DNA of 64,000 bases from Microtetraspora niveoalba (GTDB taxonomy: Bacteria > Actinomycetota > Actinomycetes > Streptosporangiales > Streptosporangiaceae). Below the pieces are notes generated by a model. That model did not search any database and had not been told where the DNA came from. It saw only the letters and a program-made list of their open reading frames with translations. The DNA lies in the NCBI RefSeq assembly GCF_001570405.1, contig NZ_BBYM01000014.1:23316-87315 (forward strand), written 5' to 3'. Shown here piece after piece: positions 18,477-27,666 of this stretch (its first letter is position 1; each line of letters starts with the position of its first letter). The translations under genes were made by a program, and so were the position numbers.

Positions 18477-19504
18477 CCGTTCCCCGGGTGAGCACTCTCC
18501 CGGAGGCCGTTGCCCGGGCGACCGTGCGCCTCGTGACCGTGCTCGGGAGGGCTCGGGGGCGCTCCCGGGGCGGCGTAGGCGAGCCAGCGGTCGATCTCGG
18601 CGAGCACCCGCTCGCGCACCGGCGCGGCCGACAGCAGCAGGTCGTGCATCCCGCCGGGGACCCGCACGCACGTCACGTGCGGACCGATCCTGGTGGACCA
18701 GCGGGCGATCTGTCCGGGGTCGAGGACGACGTCGGCCGAGTGCGCCTCCGGGACGAAGTCCCGCACCCGCAGCCCGCGGTCGGAGCACAGCACCAGCACG
18801 GGCACGTCGACGCCGAGTCCGGCGTGCAGCCGCCGGTGGGCCCGGCGGATCGCCGCCAGCCACACCGCGTGCACGGGGAAGCCGCCCAGCGGCTTCCACC
18901 CCAGGTCGTACTCCCACTCCCCGCTGTGGTCGCGGTGCAGGCTCGTGCCGTACGCGGTGGCGGCGCCGAGGGGCAGCACGGCCGTCGCGGGGAGCCGGGC
19001 GAGGAGGCCGCCGAGCGCGTCCGCGGCTCCCCTGGCCAGGGCGGGCACGTTCAGGTCGAGGAACGGGCTGTTGAGGACGAGGGCGTCCGCCAGCCCGCGG
19101 CCGCGCACGCGGTCCGCCCACAGCGCGGCGATCAGGCCGCCGGTCGAGTGGGCGCTGATCACCAGCTCGTCGTGGTCGGCCCGGACGATCCGGACCGCCT
19201 CGTCGATCTCCGGGAAGTGCTCCGTGACGCTGCCGACCAGGCCCCTCGTCTGGTGCGCCAGTAGGGACCGGCCGTACTTGCGCAGGTCGAGCGCGTAGAA
19301 GCTGATCCCCTGCCTGACGTAGTGGTCGGCCACGTGGGTCTGGAAGAAATAGTCGGTGAAGCCGTGGATGTAGAGGACGGCGCGGCGGGCGCCGGCCACG
19401 AGGCGCCGTACGAGCGTGGCGACGACCTCGCCCTCGGCGTCGTGGCCCATGGGCAGCACGAGGGCCTCGTAGTCCTCGCCGAGGATGTCGGGGCCGGCGT
19501 TCAC
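18446..19504 (-). CDS. Alpha/beta hydrolase (serine aminopeptidase/lysophospholipase-like)
   Basis: The 352-residue cytosolic hydrolase has an oxyanion-region motif YIHGFTDYF (about 45-53), nucleophile elbow SAHSTGG (about 116-122), LCSDRG and a terminal GGMHDL, forming a plausible Ser-Asp-His triad. It resembles S33/monoglyceride-lipase-type proteins. The last 40 residues are a low-complexity His/Gly/Pro tail whose codons overlap the end of the convergent hydrolase gene by 31 bp. The start at 19504 is the first of the frame. Confidence 0.8.
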   Translation of the reverse strand: MNAGPDILGEDYEALVLPMGHDAEGEVVATLVRRLVAGARRAVLYIHGFTDYFFQTHVADHYVRQGISFYALDLRKYGRSLLAHQTRGLVGSVTEHFPEIDEAVRIVRADHDELVISAHSTGGLIAALWADRVRGRGLADALVLNSPFLDLNVPALARGAADALGGLLARLPATAVLPLGAATAYGTSLHRDHSGEWEYDLGWKPLGGFPVHAVWLAAIRRAHRRLHAGLGVDVPVLVLCSDRGLRVRDFVPEAHSADVVLDPGQIARWSTRIGPHVTCVRVPGGMHDLLLSAAPVRERVLAEIDRWLAYAAPGAPPSPPEHGHEAHGRPGNGLRESAHPGNGHQGKANSPK

Positions 19505-19781
19505 CGGGCCCCCAGCGGGCGGGGCGACCGCGGCGGAACGGCGGCTCTCTCACACCGCAACCTTCGGTAACGGCCCAGGTCAGCGACGGCGGGATGGGCA
19601 TTGACCCGGTCAAATGCCCGTATCGACTCGCCACGGCGCGCGGGGGCTCCCGGGTGGCGGTGGGCTCGGGGGGCCACTGTGATCACGGCCGCATTCCTGG
19701 CCGCGCGGTTCTCGATCTCCTCGAAAGCCATGAGCCGAACTTTATTCAGTTCTGTGCGGATACGTTCCTTGGGGTGAGCAC

Positions 19782-21224
19782 GTGCCCTTCGCCCGTCCGA
19801 TATTTGACCGGTTCCGTGACCGTGAGCCGGAGCAGGCGCGAGAGCCCGTCGGCGCGGCGGCGCTGATCGGCTGGACAGCGCTGTCCGTCGTGCTGCCGGG
19901 GGCCGCGCACATACGCTCCGGGTGGAAGCGCACCGGCTACGCACTGCTCGGCGCGTACGCCGTGCTCCTGGCCGTCATGGGCGCGGTCGCGGTGAACGCG
20001 GACGCGCACCTGGCCGGCCGGGCGCTCAACTGGCTCGGTCTGATCACCGTCGTCACGGCGGCCGCCGGCGTCGCCTGGTTCGCCCTGGTGATCCACTCGT
20101 TCGTGGTGCTGCGGCCGCAGGGCCTGCCGAGGACCGCGCAGGTGCTCACCGGGCTCGTCGCGGGGACGCTGTCCGTCGCCGTCGCGCTTCCGTTCGCGCT
20201 GGCCGCCCAGTTCGTCGCCGAGTCGGAGCGGACCATCGACAAGGTGTTCGCGGCGCCCGCGGGCCCCCTGGCCCCCGTGGTGCCCGGCGGGCGGCTCGCC
20301 GCGAGCGACCCGTGGGGGGGCCGGGACCGCGTCAACGTGCTGCTGCTCGGAGGCGACTGGGGCAACGACAGGACCGGCATGCGCACCGACAGCCTGAACG
20401 TCGCGAGCGTGGACGTCCGCACCGGCAACACCGTGCTGCTCGGCCTGCCGAGGAACCTGGAGCACGTGCCGTTCCCGCCGGGCAGCCCCATGGCCCGCCG
20501 CTTCCCGACCGGGTTCACGCTCCCCGAGTACCGGCCCGGCTGGCGCGACGACCTGCTGTTCGGCGTCTGGCAGTACGCCGAGGACCATCCCGAGATCTTC
20601 GGCGGGCGCCGCCACATGGGCGCCGAGACGCTGAAGGAGACGGTCGGCTACATCCTCGGCATCCGGATCGACTGGTACACCCTCGTCAACATCTGGGGCT
20701 TCGCCAAGATCATCGACGCTCTCGGCGGGCTCGTCCTGACCGTGGACAACGACATCGTGTACGGCAAGTACAACGAGGGCCTGATCCCCGCGGGCACCCG
20801 CAGACTGAGCGGGGCCGACGCGCTGTGGTTCGCCCGGTCGCGGACCAACAGCGACGACTTCACCCGGATGCGCCGCCAGCGGTGCGTGTTCAGCGCGCTG
20901 CTCGACCAGGCCGACCCGGCGACCGTGCTCTCCCGGTTCACCCGGATCGCCACGGAGGCCCGGAAGATGTTCCACACGGACATCCCGCGGTCGATGCTGG
21001 AGGACCTCGTGCCGCTGGCGGTGAAGGCCAAGAACGCCCGGGTGACCAGCGTGCAGTTCATGCCTCCGCTGATCAGCACGAGCGCCCCCGACTGGGAGCA
21101 GATCCGGTTCCTCACCGCCAAGGCGATCCAGAACTCGTCCGCGCCCAGGCGCCGGGGGCCCAAGCACGCGCCGGTCACACCGGGTGCGCCGAGCCCGATC
21201 GGCGAGGGGTGCAGCGCCGTCTGA
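19782..21224 (+). CDS. LytR-CpsA-Psr (LCP) family protein
   Basis: The 480-residue protein has about four N-terminal hydrophobic segments (to about residue 150), then an LCP domain beginning near DRVNVLLLGGDWG (about 184). The family hallmarks follow: RTDSLNVASVD, GLPRNLE, and later GTRRLSGADALWFARSR with the conserved Arg residues that bind polyprenyl pyrophosphate. LCP enzymes attach teichoic-acid-like polymers or arabinogalactan to peptidoglycan. Four membrane passes instead of one is unusual but known in actinomycetes. The start is GTG at 19782. A link to the glycan locus 22 kb downstream is possible but not shown. Confidence 0.9.
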   Translation: MPFARPIFDRFRDREPEQAREPVGAAALIGWTALSVVLPGAAHIRSGWKRTGYALLGAYAVLLAVMGAVAVNADAHLAGRALNWLGLITVVTAAAGVAWFALVIHSFVVLRPQGLPRTAQVLTGLVAGTLSVAVALPFALAAQFVAESERTIDKVFAAPAGPLAPVVPGGRLAASDPWGGRDRVNVLLLGGDWGNDRTGMRTDSLNVASVDVRTGNTVLLGLPRNLEHVPFPPGSPMARRFPTGFTLPEYRPGWRDDLLFGVWQYAEDHPEIFGGRRHMGAETLKETVGYILGIRIDWYTLVNIWGFAKIIDALGGLVLTVDNDIVYGKYNEGLIPAGTRRLSGADALWFARSRTNSDDFTRMRRQRCVFSALLDQADPATVLSRFTRIATEARKMFHTDIPRSMLEDLVPLAVKAKNARVTSVQFMPPLISTSAPDWEQIRFLTAKAIQNSSAPRRRGPKHAPVTPGAPSPIGEGCSAV

Positions 21225-21279
21225 CCGCCCTGCCCCGGTCCCGTCCCTGGAGCGGGGAACGCGAGCGACCTGGCACGCC

Positions 21280-21390
21280 TCAGACGGAGGCGGCTTTGAG
21301 GAGGGTTTCGGCGGCGGTGCGGGCGTGAAGGACGGAGCGGCCGGCGCGGTGGGCGCTGACCAGGCCCGCGTCGCGTAGGGGCCGCTCCCT
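21280..21390 (-). pseudogene. Remnant of an ArsR-type helix-turn-helix regulator (C-terminal end)
   Basis: On the minus strand the last 37 or so codons before a stop at 21280 read like the wing and tail of an ArsR-family regulator: RPLRDAGLVSAHRAGRSVL, then an Ala/Leu-rich tail ending LLKAASV. The upstream part of the domain, including the recognition helix, is missing: the frame runs into the 3' end of the enolase-like gene, which is coded in another frame. It looks like a decayed fragment in the gap between convergent genes. Confidence 0.4.
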
Positions 21391-21427
21391 TCCCCACCAG
21401 ACCGTGCGGAGGGAACGCACGAGCCCG

Positions 21428-22477
21428 TCAGGCCCGGAAGGCGTCCTTGGCCAGGCGGCGGACCTTCTCCTCGTCGATCTTGTGTCCGAGGCCCGGCTGG
21501 GTGAGGGGAACGGCGACGACCCCGCCGGACGCGCCGACCGGCGGGGTGACGATCTGGGCGCTGCGCGGCGGCTCCGCGACATCGCTCGGCAGCGTGCAGC
21601 CGGGCAGGCTCGCCACCGCCACCGTGGCCGCCCGGGCCAGCCCCACTCCGAGCCCGCCCGCGCAGGTGACGTCCCAGCCGGCCGCCACGGCGGTGTCGTG
21701 CGCGAGCCGTACGGAGGACAGGGAGCCGAACCGCGCCGGGCGCAGCAGCAGGCCGCGTCCCGCCCGCGCGGCCACCGCCTCGTCCAGTTCCTCGACGGAA
21801 CGCGCCTCGACGACGACGGCCGCCGCGACCCGCTCCTGCAGGTCGGCGCTCGCCGCCAGGTCGGTGAACGGCCGCTCGATCGCCACCAGCCCGTACGCGT
21901 CGAGCGCCTGGAGCTGGGAGATCTCGGTGTACGCGCCGCGCCCGTCCACGGCGATCGCAAGGCCGGGGTAGGCGGCGCGGACCGCGCGCAGCGGCTCGAC
22001 GTCCCACCCGGGGTGCACGTCCATGGTCACGTGGGCGTATCCGGCGCAGACGTGCCGGTTCACCCGGGCCACCATGCCCTCCAGCGAGCGCTCCGCGCCC
22101 AGCCGCACGGTCGCCATCAGGGAGGTGCGGCTGCCGCCGAGGGCGTGGGCCAGCGGGACGCCCTTCATGCGGGCCCACAGGTCCCAGCAGGCCATATCGG
22201 CGGCCGAGCCTCCGGGGATGCGCCCCAGTTCTGAGGGGTGCTCCCAGTCGACGCCGATCAGGGCGGCGGGGAGGGACTCCTCCAGGGAGGCCCACAGTTT
22301 CTCCTGCCCGTCCTCCCGCTCGTCTCGCCGCTCACCGGGCCGCGCGGCGGGGGGCCGGACGGCCTCACCCCAGCCGACCATCCCGCCGTAGTCGGTGATC
22401 CTCACCAGGATGCTCTCTGGCCGCCTCCCGTAGGGCAGGGTCAGCCTGAAGAGTTCGAGCTCCCGGACACGCGGCAA
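21428..22477 (-). CDS. Enolase-superfamily (MR/MLE) protein lacking catalytic lysines
   Basis: The 349-residue protein matches the o-succinylbenzoate-synthase/N-acylamino-acid-racemase fold along its length (WGEAV, AADMACWDLWARMKGVPL, YAHVTMDVHPGWD, AIAVDGRGAY, AIERPF). The KxK pair before PG is replaced by T-M-D (about 150-152). The DES metal motif reads EAR, and the Lys of the KPxRxGG motif is Arg (LLRPARFGS, about 244). Only the metal-ligand-like Asp (about 176) and Glu (about 200) remain. It may be a pseudoenzyme or have a new activity. TTG at 22477 is chosen because GGAGGGGG lies 7 nt upstream. It follows the MFS gene by 16 bp. Confidence 0.82.
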   Translation of the reverse strand: MPRVRELELFRLTLPYGRRPESILVRITDYGGMVGWGEAVRPPAARPGERRDEREDGQEKLWASLEESLPAALIGVDWEHPSELGRIPGGSAADMACWDLWARMKGVPLAHALGGSRTSLMATVRLGAERSLEGMVARVNRHVCAGYAHVTMDVHPGWDVEPLRAVRAAYPGLAIAVDGRGAYTEISQLQALDAYGLVAIERPFTDLAASADLQERVAAAVVVEARSVEELDEAVAARAGRGLLLRPARFGSLSSVRLAHDTAVAAGWDVTCAGGLGVGLARAATVAVASLPGCTLPSDVAEPPRSAQIVTPPVGASGGVVAVPLTQPGLGHKIDEEKVRRLAKDAFRA

Positions 22478-22493
22478 GTGACATCCCCCTCCG

Positions 22494-23939
22494 TTAGGTT
22501 TCCATGGTGCCCGGTGCGCGGGAGTGCTCAAAACGTCCGGAGGAGAGCGCGGCGGCGCCGGCCATGAAAGCGAGCAGGCCGAAGCAGACCAGATAGCTGG
22601 CCGCCGACCGGTGCGCGGCGGTGGAGATCGCGCCGGTGACCGCGACGGCGACCACGGAGTAGATCGATTCGCCGATGGAGAGCGACGCGCTGTTGGCACC
22701 CTTCTCCGCGGGCGGCGACAGCTCCAGGATCAGCACGGACAGGGTCGGATACACCAGCCCGATGCCGAACCCGCCCACACACCAGGCGAGGAACCCGACG
22801 ATCACCGGCACGTCCGGGAACACCGTCAGCGCCGTCAGCAGGATCGCCGCCGCGATCAGGGAGGTTCCCGTACGCAGGATCACGCGCCGGTCGTGCCGCC
22901 CGCGCCCCTGGATCCACGATCCGGTCGACCAGAAGACCGCGCCGCCGGTGAGCGCGAGACCGGCCTGCGTGGGGCTCAGGCCGCGATCGGTGGTGAGCAG
23001 GAGCGGCACGAACACCTCGGCCGCGAAGAACGCGCCCGCCGCCAGGCCCCGCAGCGCCACGACGGCCGGGACGCCGCGGGCCGCGCGCAGGGTCCCCTTA
23101 GGCAGCAGCCGGGGCAGGGCGACCGCGAGGACGGCCAGCCCGGCGACCAGGAGCGGCACGATCCCGGCCCCGCTGCCGTACTGCATGAGCGCCGCTCCGG
23201 TCGCCACGACCACACCCCAGACCAGCTTCTTCGCGAACCCCGGGGACGCGCTCCCGTCGGCCGCTCCGGGGTCCCCCGGCCCGGCGTCGGCCGCTTCCGC
23301 TCCCGGCCGGGGGCGGTCCGCGAGCCCCCGCCACAGGAAGACGGCCGCGGGGGCGGCGAGCAGCGGCACCCCGAGGAACACCCAGCGCCAGCCCACGTGC
23401 TCGACGACCAGGCCGGTGATGGCCGGGCCGACCAGCGAGGGCACCACCCAGGCCGCCGAGAGCAGGGAGAACACCTTGGGATGCAGCTCCGGCGGATAGA
23501 CCCGGTCGATCAGCACGTACAACGCGACCGAGAACATGCCGCCGCCGAGCCCCTGCAGGAACCGCCCGGCGATGAAGACGTCCATGCTCTGGGCGGTGCC
23601 GGCGACCAGCAGGCCGCCGCCGAAGCCGGCCAGACCGGTCCACAGCGGCGCCAGCGGGCCGCGCGTGTCGCTCCACCTGCCGCCCACCAGGGTCGCGATC
23701 ACACTGGCGACCAGGCTCGCGTTGAAGGCCAGGCCGTACAGCGACATGCCGTCGAGCCGCTCGGCGACGACGGGCATCGCGGTGGCGACCGCGAGGTACT
23801 CGAACGCGATCAGCATGATGATGGCCACCATGCCGATGCCCAGAGCACGATGACGCTGCGAGAACACCGGCGGTGCCGTGATTACCGAATCCACGGCTGG
23901 GACGTTACAGACGGCCGTCTTCTGTCCGAAATCGGTCAT
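22494..23939 (-). CDS. MFS transporter
   Basis: A 481-residue major-facilitator protein with about 14 hydrophobic segments. The loop after the second helix is GGRWSDTRGP, the typical MFS signature, and GRFLQGLGGGMF lies in helix 4. The composition suggests a DHA-type drug/metabolite exporter. The start ATG at 23939 is only 5 nt after the stop of the VWA gene, so translation is probably coupled; a GTG at 23894 is an alternative. It links the MoxR-VWA operon to the enolase-like gene. Confidence 0.88.
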   Translation of the reverse strand: MTDFGQKTAVCNVPAVDSVITAPPVFSQRHRALGIGMVAIIMLIAFEYLAVATAMPVVAERLDGMSLYGLAFNASLVASVIATLVGGRWSDTRGPLAPLWTGLAGFGGGLLVAGTAQSMDVFIAGRFLQGLGGGMFSVALYVLIDRVYPPELHPKVFSLLSAAWVVPSLVGPAITGLVVEHVGWRWVFLGVPLLAAPAAVFLWRGLADRPRPGAEAADAGPGDPGAADGSASPGFAKKLVWGVVVATGAALMQYGSGAGIVPLLVAGLAVLAVALPRLLPKGTLRAARGVPAVVALRGLAAGAFFAAEVFVPLLLTTDRGLSPTQAGLALTGGAVFWSTGSWIQGRGRHDRRVILRTGTSLIAAAILLTALTVFPDVPVIVGFLAWCVGGFGIGLVYPTLSVLILELSPPAEKGANSASLSIGESIYSVVAVAVTGAISTAAHRSAASYLVCFGLLAFMAGAAALSSGRFEHSRAPGTMET

Positions 23940-23944
23940 TGGTC

Positions 23945-25099
23945 CTAGGCCATATTCCGCTCGATATTGCGTTCCACCCATTGGGAGATGTCGCGGCGCT
24001 CGATGGCGGCCGCCATCATGCCGGGGAACGCGTCCGGCGTGCAGGCGAACGCGGGCACCCCCAGCGCCGCGAGCGCCGCCGCGTTGTCGCGGTCGTAGGA
24101 CGGCGCGCCCTCGTCCGACAGGGCCAGCAGGACGATCACCTGCACGCCGGCGGCCGTCATCGCGGCCACCCGGCGCAGCATCTCCTGGCGGACGCCTCCC
24201 TCGTAGAGGTCGCTGATCAGAATGAAGATCGAGTCCGTGGGCCGGGTGATCAGCCCCTGTCCGTAGGCGATCGCCCGGTTGATGTCGGTGCCGCCGCCGA
24301 GCTGGGTGCCGAACAGCAGCTCCACCGGGTCGTGCAGCCGGTCCGTCAGGTCGACCACCGCGGTGTCGAACACGACGAGGCTGGTCCGCAGCGACCGCAT
24401 CGACGCGAGGACCGCGCCGAAGACGCTGGAGTAGACGACCGACGCCGCCATCGACCCGCTCTGGTCGATGCACAGGACCACCTCGCGCTGGACCGCCCGC
24501 TGCCTGCGCGCGTACCCCACGAGCCGGGACGGCACGACCGTGTTCCGCTCGGGCAGGTAGTTCTTCAGGTTCGCCCGGATGGTGCGGTCCCAGTCGATGT
24601 CGGCCACCCGCCGGGGCCGGTGCGTGCGCGCCGACCGGTCCAGCGCGCCGGTGACCGCCGCCCTGGTCCGCTGCGCGAGCTTGGCCTCCAGCTCGGCGAC
24701 GACCTTGCGGACCACCGCGCGGGCCGACTCGCGCGCCTTCTCCGGCATGACCCGGCTCAGCGAGAGCAGCGTGCCGACCAGGTGGACGTCGGGCTCGACC
24801 GCCTCCAGCATCTCCGGTTCGAGCAGGAGGCGGCTGAGGTCGAGCCGCTCGATCGCGTCCTTCTGCATCACCTGCACGACGGTGGACGGGAAGTAGGCGC
24901 GGATGTCCCCCAGCCAGCGGGCCACCCTGGGCGCGGACCCGCCGAGGCCCGCGCCCCGCTCGCCGCGCCCCGCTCCCCCGTCGTACAGCGCGGCCAGTGC
25001 CACGTCCATGCCGGCGTCGGCCCCGCCGAGCGCGCAGCCCGTGCCGTCGGCGTCACCTCCGCCGAGGACCAGCCGCCAGCGGCGCGACCGCTCCTCCAT
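23945..25099 (-). CDS. VWA-domain protein of the SWIM/MoxR operon
   Basis: The 384-residue protein has a helical N-terminal half and a C-terminal von Willebrand A domain with a complete MIDAS: CIDQSGSM (about 207-214), the Thr in GGGTDIN (about 268) and the Asp in ISDLYEGG (about 294). It is the last of five genes running SWIM, DUF5691, MoxR, DUF5682, VWA. VWA partners of MoxR ATPases (as in RavA-ViaA or CbbQ-CbbO) recruit substrates for the AAA+ ring. ATG at 25099 has GGGGAGGG just upstream; a GTG overlapping the preceding stop near 25163 is an alternative. Confidence 0.87.
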   Translation of the reverse strand: MEERSRRWRLVLGGGDADGTGCALGGADAGMDVALAALYDGGAGRGERGAGLGGSAPRVARWLGDIRAYFPSTVVQVMQKDAIERLDLSRLLLEPEMLEAVEPDVHLVGTLLSLSRVMPEKARESARAVVRKVVAELEAKLAQRTRAAVTGALDRSARTHRPRRVADIDWDRTIRANLKNYLPERNTVVPSRLVGYARRQRAVQREVVLCIDQSGSMAASVVYSSVFGAVLASMRSLRTSLVVFDTAVVDLTDRLHDPVELLFGTQLGGGTDINRAIAYGQGLITRPTDSIFILISDLYEGGVRQEMLRRVAAMTAAGVQVIVLLALSDEGAPSYDRDNAAALAALGVPAFACTPDAFPGMMAAAIERRDISQWVERNIERNMA

Positions 25100-25158
25100 C
25101 ACGCCCTCCCCGGAGCTCCAGGCACGGTCACCGCGCCCTCCCGACGCCTCCACCCCGA

Positions 25159-27654
25159 TCACCACGCCCTCCCGAGGATTTCCAGCACGGTCCGGACCGC
25201 GGACGCGGCCTGCTCGTCGTCGGGGGCCGCGCCGTCGCCCGCTCCCCCATGGCCCGCACCCGCGACGCCGTCCGCGGCCGGCGTGCCGGACCTGACCCGC
25301 TCGCCGATCGCGCGGCGCTCGGGAGCGGCGAAGGCGCCGAACGTGCGCCGCAGGAGCGGGAGCACGTCCACGAACGCCTCCGGTGACAGCCCGGTCAGCC
25401 ATCCGTCCACGGCCGCCAGCAGCCGGGGATCGTGGACGAGCAGCAGCCCCCCTCCTGAGAGGAAGCCCTCGATCCACGCGGCGGCGCGCGCCGGCGGATG
25501 GCCGGGGGACATCGCCCGGGCCATGCGGACCTGGACGTCGTCCGCCATCCGCCCGTCGAACAGGATCCGCACCAGGCGGCCTTCGATCAGGCCGGGCAGG
25601 TCGCTCCGGTTCGCGAGGCCGCGCAGGGTCGAGAGCCAGCGGTCGCCCGGCGCCTCCTGCCCCGCATCCCCCGGCCCGGCGTGGTCGTTCTCGTACGATC
25701 CGGGGTGCAGCAGGGCGACCGCGGAATGGACCGCGTCGATCTGGGCGACGAGGTGCCGCGCGGGTTCGTCGTCCAGCCCGGTGACGGCGATCGGCAGCCC
25801 GGCGCAGACGCGGGTCAGCAGCGAGTCCACGATCGCGGCCAGTCCCGTGGAGGGCGTGCCGCGGACGTCGCCGTACCGCTGCGCGCGCACCAGCGCGGGA
25901 AGCGCCGCCATCAGATGCCCGACGTCACTGTCCAGGGCCGCCCGGTCGCCGATCGCCCGCAGCACGTACGGCAGGGCCTCCGGCAGGTCGGCGAGCAGGC
26001 ATCGCTCGACCAGGGCGGTCAGGTCGGCGAGCGGCGCCTCCGGGTCGGCGGCCAGCTCGCACACCCGCGTGGTGGCCGCCGCCTCGACGGTGATCCCCCA
26101 GACCGCCGCCTCGATCAGGCCGACGTCGAACTCCGGCCGCCACTCCAGGGTCCAGGACTCCTTGAACGTGCCCTTGCCCCTGCTCTCCCGGGGAGTGCCC
26201 CACGGGACGCCGATGAGCCCGAGCCGGTGCAGCAGCCTGCTCCGGTCGAGGTCGAGCGTCTTGCGGAGGTCGAGGTCGTGGTCCCTGCCGAGCGCCTCGG
26301 GCTTGAGCCTGACCCGCCGCTGCTCCTCCCGCAGGTTCCGCTGCAACGGGACCATCGGGGTCGAGTCGGGCACCCGGCCGAGCCGCTCTCCGAGGACCAT
26401 CCGGCGCCGCACCAGCTCGGCGGGCAGCTCGTCCCCCTCGCACAGGACGGCCCTGACCGCCTCGCTCACCTCGTTCAGGCCGGCGAGCGGCCGGTCCCGC
26501 AGCGTCGCCAGGCCGTGCGCGAGCCTCACGGCCTCGATGACGTGCGCGGACGAGACGTGCAGGTCCTCCTGGCGGAGCACCTCGGCCGCCCGCGCGAGCC
26601 ACCGCTCCACCGGGCGGTCGGTTGCGGTGAACAGGTGGTGGTACCAGCCCGGGGAGGTGACGCCCGCGCCGTAGCCGCTCCAGGCGGCCAGCCGGCCGTG
26701 CGTCCACGGAACCCAGGTCGTCTCGACCCGGACCTTGGGCAGGCCCCTGAGCAGCCGGTCGTCGTCGGCCACCCGGGACGACGCCGTGAGCGCGGGGACG
26801 TGCCAGGCGCCGCACACGACCGCGATCTCACGGAAGCCGTCCTTGACCGCCTGCCGGAGCGACCGGCGCATGTACGCCTCGCGGCGCGCCTCGTGCGGGT
26901 CGGGCGTGTGCCCCTCGCGGACGGCCGCCATGGCCTCCGCGATCGCTTCGAACACCGCCCCGGGCCCGGCCTCGCCATCCGTGCCGCCCTCGCCCGAACG
27001 GTCCGGCCCGTGCACCCCGGGCCCGGCCTCGCCATCCGTGCCGCCCTCGCCCGAACGGTCCGGCCCGTGCGCCCCGGCCCCGGCCGTGCCGCCCTCGCCC
27101 GGATGTCCCGTCTCCCGCCCGGGGCCGGCCGGGTCCCCGCTCCGGCGGGCGCCGCGCCGCTCGTCCGGGTGGCCTGACGGGTGATCCGCCGGGTGGTCGA
27201 GCCGGTGCTCGACGGCGTCCTCCCACCATCGCTCCGGATCGTCGTACCCGGCCGCCTCGGCCAGCGCGGCGATCGGGTCGACGCGGACGGCCTCCTCGCC
27301 CTGGGACGCCTCGCCCTCGGGCGCCGCGCCCGCGCCGATCGCGAGCGAGTGCGCGGCGGGCAGGTCGCAGAACCGCACCTCGGCGCCGGCCTCCACCGCG
27401 TAGCGGATCGCCTGCCACTCAGGCGAGAACACCGCGAACGGCCAGAACGCGGCCTTCGCCGGGTCACCCGGCACGTACGCGAGCAGCGCGACGGGCGGCT
27501 CCATGCCGGGGTCGGCGGCGAGCGGCAGCAGCGCGTCCGCCTCCGGCGGCCCCTCGATGAGCACGATGTCCGGCTTCAACCGCTCCAGGGCGGAACGCAC
27601 GGCGCGGGCGGACCCCGGACCGTGGTGCCGGACGCCCAGAATCGTGGTCGTCAC
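25159..27654 (-). CDS. DUF5682-type large protein of the SWIM/MoxR operon
   Basis: The 831-residue protein begins ILGVRHHGPGSARAV and has EGPPEADALLPL (about 35-45) and RFCDLPAAHS (about 95-105). This N terminus recalls the Ring-B/TraB-like fold with conserved His and Glu and is diagnostic of DUF5682. A Gly-rich insert holds a duplicated 19-residue repeat (about 193-231). The rest is helical and includes CGAWHVPAL (about 280). It is soluble, with function unknown. It sits between the MoxR ATPase gene (12 bp upstream) and the VWA gene (59 bp downstream), so it probably works with both. Family assignment is from recognition of the N terminus and gene order. Confidence 0.82.
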   Translation of the reverse strand: MTTTILGVRHHGPGSARAVRSALERLKPDIVLIEGPPEADALLPLAADPGMEPPVALLAYVPGDPAKAAFWPFAVFSPEWQAIRYAVEAGAEVRFCDLPAAHSLAIGAGAAPEGEASQGEEAVRVDPIAALAEAAGYDDPERWWEDAVEHRLDHPADHPSGHPDERRGARRSGDPAGPGRETGHPGEGGTAGAGAHGPDRSGEGGTDGEAGPGVHGPDRSGEGGTDGEAGPGAVFEAIAEAMAAVREGHTPDPHEARREAYMRRSLRQAVKDGFREIAVVCGAWHVPALTASSRVADDDRLLRGLPKVRVETTWVPWTHGRLAAWSGYGAGVTSPGWYHHLFTATDRPVERWLARAAEVLRQEDLHVSSAHVIEAVRLAHGLATLRDRPLAGLNEVSEAVRAVLCEGDELPAELVRRRMVLGERLGRVPDSTPMVPLQRNLREEQRRVRLKPEALGRDHDLDLRKTLDLDRSRLLHRLGLIGVPWGTPRESRGKGTFKESWTLEWRPEFDVGLIEAAVWGITVEAAATTRVCELAADPEAPLADLTALVERCLLADLPEALPYVLRAIGDRAALDSDVGHLMAALPALVRAQRYGDVRGTPSTGLAAIVDSLLTRVCAGLPIAVTGLDDEPARHLVAQIDAVHSAVALLHPGSYENDHAGPGDAGQEAPGDRWLSTLRGLANRSDLPGLIEGRLVRILFDGRMADDVQVRMARAMSPGHPPARAAAWIEGFLSGGGLLLVHDPRLLAAVDGWLTGLSPEAFVDVLPLLRRTFGAFAAPERRAIGERVRSGTPAADGVAGAGHGGAGDGAAPDDEQAASAVRTVLEILGRAW
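26962..27075 (-). repeat. Two tandem 57-bp repeats inside the DUF5682 gene
   Basis: Copies at 26962-27018 and 27019-27075 are identical except for one base. Each codes for 19 residues with the core HGPDRSGEGGTDGEAGPG. A shorter, diverged third copy follows. The length keeps the frame, so the linker can expand or contract without breaking the gene. Confidence 0.9.
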
Positions 27655-27666
27655 CGCGTCACCCGC

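Noticed and set aside
26962-27075. Tandem repeat as part of a CRISPR array
   Set aside because: Copies are adjacent with no spacers, keep the reading frame and lie inside a coding gene.
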